NCBI GenBank assembly: GCA_947179155.2
Contig: OX359282.1
Span: forward strand, 24,844,510-24,908,509
Direction of reading: 5' to 3'
From: Hedera helix
Taxonomy: Eukaryota > Streptophyta > Magnoliopsida > Apiales > Araliaceae
DNA: 64,000 bases
This document shows, piece after piece, positions 60,601-64,000 of the stretch. Each line of letters starts with the position of its first letter. Within the stretch, counting starts at the first letter, position 1. The translations under genes were made by a program, and so were the position numbers. The notes beneath the pieces are model-generated. The model was not told the DNA's origin and did not search any database. It saw only the letters and a program-made list of their open reading frames with translations.

Positions 60601-62172
60601 ATTTTAGTCATTCAACTTGGATAATCTTCATAATTCATGGATCTATCACCCAAAATTGACGGATCATGAATTTGACTTACGGATCGTGAACAGTAATTAC
60701 GGTAAGGGGCTACTATATATTAGGTGAACTCGTTTTCGTCGGTAAAAATTATTTTGAAGACTTTGGCCAATTGTTTTGTCATAGATGCATATAAATACTT
60801 GATCTAACCACGTGAAACCCTATATACACATGTCTAGCATATATCTATACATTAAGATCTCAAAAATTTGGTTTCCCCCATAAAACTTACATAAAGTACA
60901 AAAAGGAGTTCCAAAACTAGGGTTTTAGGACGTTTTATACCTCTTGCTCTTGGATGCTCGTTTCCTTTTCTTTCCGAAGTGATTTTTGAAGCTAGATGGC
61001 ATCCACATCTCCCCTTGATACTTCCGTGAGCCTCTAGTATGGGGTTCTTGGTTTTCTTTGGTTGGTAGCTCTTAAGAATAGATGAAGATGGAAGTATACT
61101 TGCACTTTTCTCTCTAGTTCTAGCTTTCTCTACTCATGGAATGAAATGAACCAACCTAATGAAGCTTGAGGGAGTTTGTATTTATAGAACAATACTAAGC
61201 ATGCTTAAGCTCTCTAATTGACCAACCATTGGGTGATTTTAAGCCTAAACTTCATTGGAAACATGGCTCCTTAAAAAGTGGGATGTGAAGTGCATTGGAG
61301 GAATTTGTGGGGGGAGGTTTTCCAAGCAATTATCTTGAGCCTTGTTCCCCCCCTTTTCCCCCCTTTTTGACCGGTCAATTTCACTCCCCAAAAATCCCAT
61401 GACTTGATTTTCTTTTAATTATTAATTGGCTATATATATATATATATATCAACCAACTTGTATCATCATTGACCAATTTTTGACTTGTGTTGGTTATTGT
61501 TTAGGATATTAAATTTCAATTCCTTAGGCTCCCAATAATTAAATCAATGGACTCCCATAATTAATTCAATGGGTTAGCAAATAAATTCCATGACCTAGGT
61601 ATTTAATTTGTACCTTTAAATCACATAATATTAATTAGTTATCAAAATTAATCCTAGCACGTTTAATTGTTATCAAACCATAGTTTATGGACTTTGTGTA
61701 TTCGTTGACATACTTGGACCAATAAAATTGTCCGATTAGACTTTCGTAAAAAATTTAATTCGATCTACCACATTATCTGTTTAACCACAACCCTAATGTT
61801 TACAATTGCGTCATCTATTTAGGGTTTCGATCTTATCGTTATCGCTATTATGATTTCTAGGTTAGTCACTTGGTTTAACAATTCCACCGAGTGAGTTCCT
61901 CTTTAATTAAAACCCCATACACATAGATATGATTATTCGCGAATGCATCTTAAAATAAATTTTAATTTCATTTCATTGATTAATACGTCATCAATTATAA
62001 TTGAAATAAGTCGTAATAGTCATTACATCCTTCCTCCCTTATAAGAATTCCGTCCCCGGAATTACAGTGCACATATCTCTACTTATTTCATTTACCAAAA
62101 CTAGGTTTTACCTCAACCTTTAATTAATCATATTTGATTTTTTTTCTCTCATAAATATCCGGGTTATTACAT
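57679..62172 (-). mobile_element. Large gypsy LTR, minus orientation, with two internal-junction signatures
   Basis: The left border TGTAACGCCCCGGAAATCC is an LTR end. A cgacggctcagcaagt motif (about 58170) is shared with the LTR at 3987. An AT-rich taataattaa array fills 58.9-59.9 kb, an aaccgg cluster lies at 60.24-60.33 kb, and a minus-strand TATA-like ctataaataca near 61183. Two right borders are possible: ...gtcattaca at 62026, followed by the tccttcctccc polypurine complement, and ...gggttattaca at 62172, followed by ttcacccattcttc. Both look like LTR/internal junctions of minus-strand elements. Either an old LTR was overlaid by a related element or a rearranged copy is present. No coding sequence and no TSD partner inside the window. 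Confidence 0.6.
61430..61449. repeat. Short (TA)n run
   Basis: About ten TA dinucleotides inside the LTR. Confidence 0.85.
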
Positions 62173-64000
62173 TCACCCATTCTTCTAAGAATTTCATCCT
62201 CGAAATTGCAGCATACTTGTCTCAGCTCATTTTATCCATTAGGTTATCAACCAAACCTATCAAATTTCTCAGATCTGAGGATTCTTTATTGATCATTTAA
62301 TTCTATGACCCATCACCTCTCAAATTTACACCTCTACCCATTAAAATTTCAAAATATTGGGATATTTCCCAGAAGTGTTCAACAATTATTCAATAATTGT
62401 GAAGGAGCTTGAATAACTAGGAAGTAGAAAGAATTCCTTTAAAGTAATGTCATATCTGACTGAAGGGTCATAAAGACCATGAACAAATTTCAAGGAATCA
62501 ATCATTCGATTGACCCTTTTAAATGATTCAATAATATGAGCTCGATATAATCAATGCACAATTTGATAAGTGCCAATTGATTTTAAATGTTGAGTGGTCA
62601 CATTGACCGTGAACGTTTGGTGAGGCATCAATCTCTTGATTGACCCTCTTAGGTTACATGTCAAGACCACACTTGAGGCATCAGTCTCCTAATTGACCTT
62701 CTTAGGTTATTACATGTATCATTTATCTGATACTTAGGTTTCTCCCCATTATGGGTTGTTCTCTCAGCTTTAGAATCCGTACAAACAACAGGTTTGGATA
62801 GCTTTTAAATGTTCAACATGCAAATGTCTAGCTGAAACAATTGGCATAGACTTACAATAATATTTCGGATATCAATCGGAACTTTAAACTTTTAAAGAGC
62901 ACATTTGTGCAATAAATTTTTTTTTCTTTGAAGTTCATCACTTCAGATTAAAAACTGTCTAGCCGAATCAAATGGCCTAGACTACCATTATAAACTGTTC
63001 ATGAACCATGAACTATTTTTTTTTATTTTTAAAAAACTATTTTAAGTGAAAGTGAAAATCATTTGATGACTTCATGATACCGTATCTTTGGCACAGTACG
63101 TTGAGGATTCTATCAATAGTAATTTTGACGCCATCTGTATGATGCAAATTACTTTATGATATCATGATACCGTACCTTCACAGAAAATACGTTGAGGATT
63201 CAGTCATTGTCATATCCACACCACATAGTGTGTTGACATTTTAGAAATACATTTTGATGTCTTCAAATCATTATGGTCTAGCCGAATCAAATAGCATAGA
63301 CTCTTCTTTAAACGTTTCAAAATCATTTGAAAACCATTTTAGGTTTTATCATACTACCACAAGTAACAATAAATTGTTTCCACGACTTGAGTTATTACGG
63401 TTTATTGATAAAACTCGAATTTTTAAAAGTCCTTTTTAAAGGCACACAAGTGTGAATTTGGCACGATTTTAAGAATTCAAGGGCTAGCATAGCTAGAAGA
63501 TTTGGAATATCCTAAAACCTCAAATAATCCCCAATTTTACTCCTCATCTTTTTCATCTTAATAACTATATCTATTATAGCTTTAATCTTGCTACTTAAAT
63601 CTACCCACACTCACTGTTCATCAACTTACCACGTATTTGGGCTCAGGAACTTACCACAATCATCTTGTCCTAGTCAGGCCAAAGTCGCCCATTCGCTGAG
63701 GGGCTCCACCACATGACTATGAGTCACGAACTTACCATACGTGTCAGTTCTCCGAACACGAACTTATCTTAACATCCTCTACCTATCCGTTATACACATG
63801 AGAAAAGAATCACCTTCTCAACATACGTATAACGAATAGCGCGACACCAGGTTTTAATCAATTATCACTATAGGAAGCTAAATGGTTGTCAAACAAAACA
63901 CAATCTCCTGCCCATACAAGAAATTGGTCAACTTAGCCACTAATCAATATAGGAAGTTAAGCGGTGGTCAAACCAAGGACAAATTCCCTGCCCATACAAG
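62173..64000 (-). other. Internal or LTR-derived repeat-rich DNA, no coding seen
   Basis: No polyprotein frame is found, although this follows an LTR/internal junction. The stretch is made of degenerate local repeats: aggcatca.tct...attgacc...cttaggtta (62636-62710), catgatacc...acgttgaggattc (63064 and 63155), and a 26-base motif with GTCTA/TAGAC ends at 62826, 62957 and 63276 that also occurs in the LTR at 9114. It is probably LTR or leader sequence of a gypsy element related to the 6558-9895 LTR. Confidence 0.5.
63866..64000. repeat. 80-bp tandem repeat at window end
   Basis: ataggaagytaa...tgcccatacaag occurs at 63866-63920 and 63946-64000. The array may continue beyond the window. Confidence 0.8.

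Overview
This is nuclear DNA of a flowering plant, most likely a eudicot. The window is very AT-rich. It holds one multi-exon plant receptor-kinase gene with short phased LRR exons, a plant UGT91-type glycosyltransferase remnant, Ty3/gypsy and Ty1/copia LTR elements with plant-type tRNA primer sites, hAT and Stowaway-like miniature elements, and long microsatellites. I cannot name the species. No bacterial operons, rRNA, tRNA or CRISPR arrays were seen.

Layout. 1-3177: 3' part of a gypsy LTR (family G2). 3178-10032: microsatellite tract of AAT/AGT units that took two solo LTRs (3987-6430, TSD ATAAT; 6558-9895, TSD GTATT). 10033-13773: spacer with a hAT MITE, a foldback element, a Stowaway-like MITE and the gene's upstream region with W-box cores. 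13774-24735: a complete LRR-I (malectin-like/LRR) receptor kinase gene. I rebuilt 13 exons from splice sites and reading phase; they join into 2673 nt, 890 aa plus stop. 24736-26135: LINE-like remnant and small repeats. 26136-35463: a young minus-strand Ty3/gypsy element in an unusual tandem arrangement (LTR-internal-LTR-internal fragment-LTR stub) inside one 5-bp TSD. 35469-36750: LTR-like sequence and the 3' end of a dead UGT91 gene. 36752-42858: copia 5' fragment whose LTR carries a gypsy solo LTR, which carries another gypsy solo LTR. 42942-43502: decayed copy of the receptor kinase's malectin exon. 43653-45658: Tat/Athila-like LTR, primer site and leader. 45659-55881: older, decayed G2 gypsy element with both LTRs and TSD ATATA. 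55887-57678: non-coding, tandemly repeated DNA. 57679-64000: another gypsy LTR (minus) with two LTR/internal junction signatures, then repeat-rich sequence to the window end.

How it fits together. The only gene that looks functional is the receptor kinase: signal peptide, malectin-like ectodomain, LRRs, one membrane span and an RD-type kinase with its catalytic residues. Everything else is mobile DNA or decayed gene fragments. The exon-2 pseudogene and an intron-2 duplication suggest local duplication around the kinase gene before transposons spread the pieces apart. I found no convincing new biological system. The most unusual structures are the tandem one-TSD retrotransposon, the three-level nested LTRs, and LTR minisatellites whose copy number differs from insertion to insertion.
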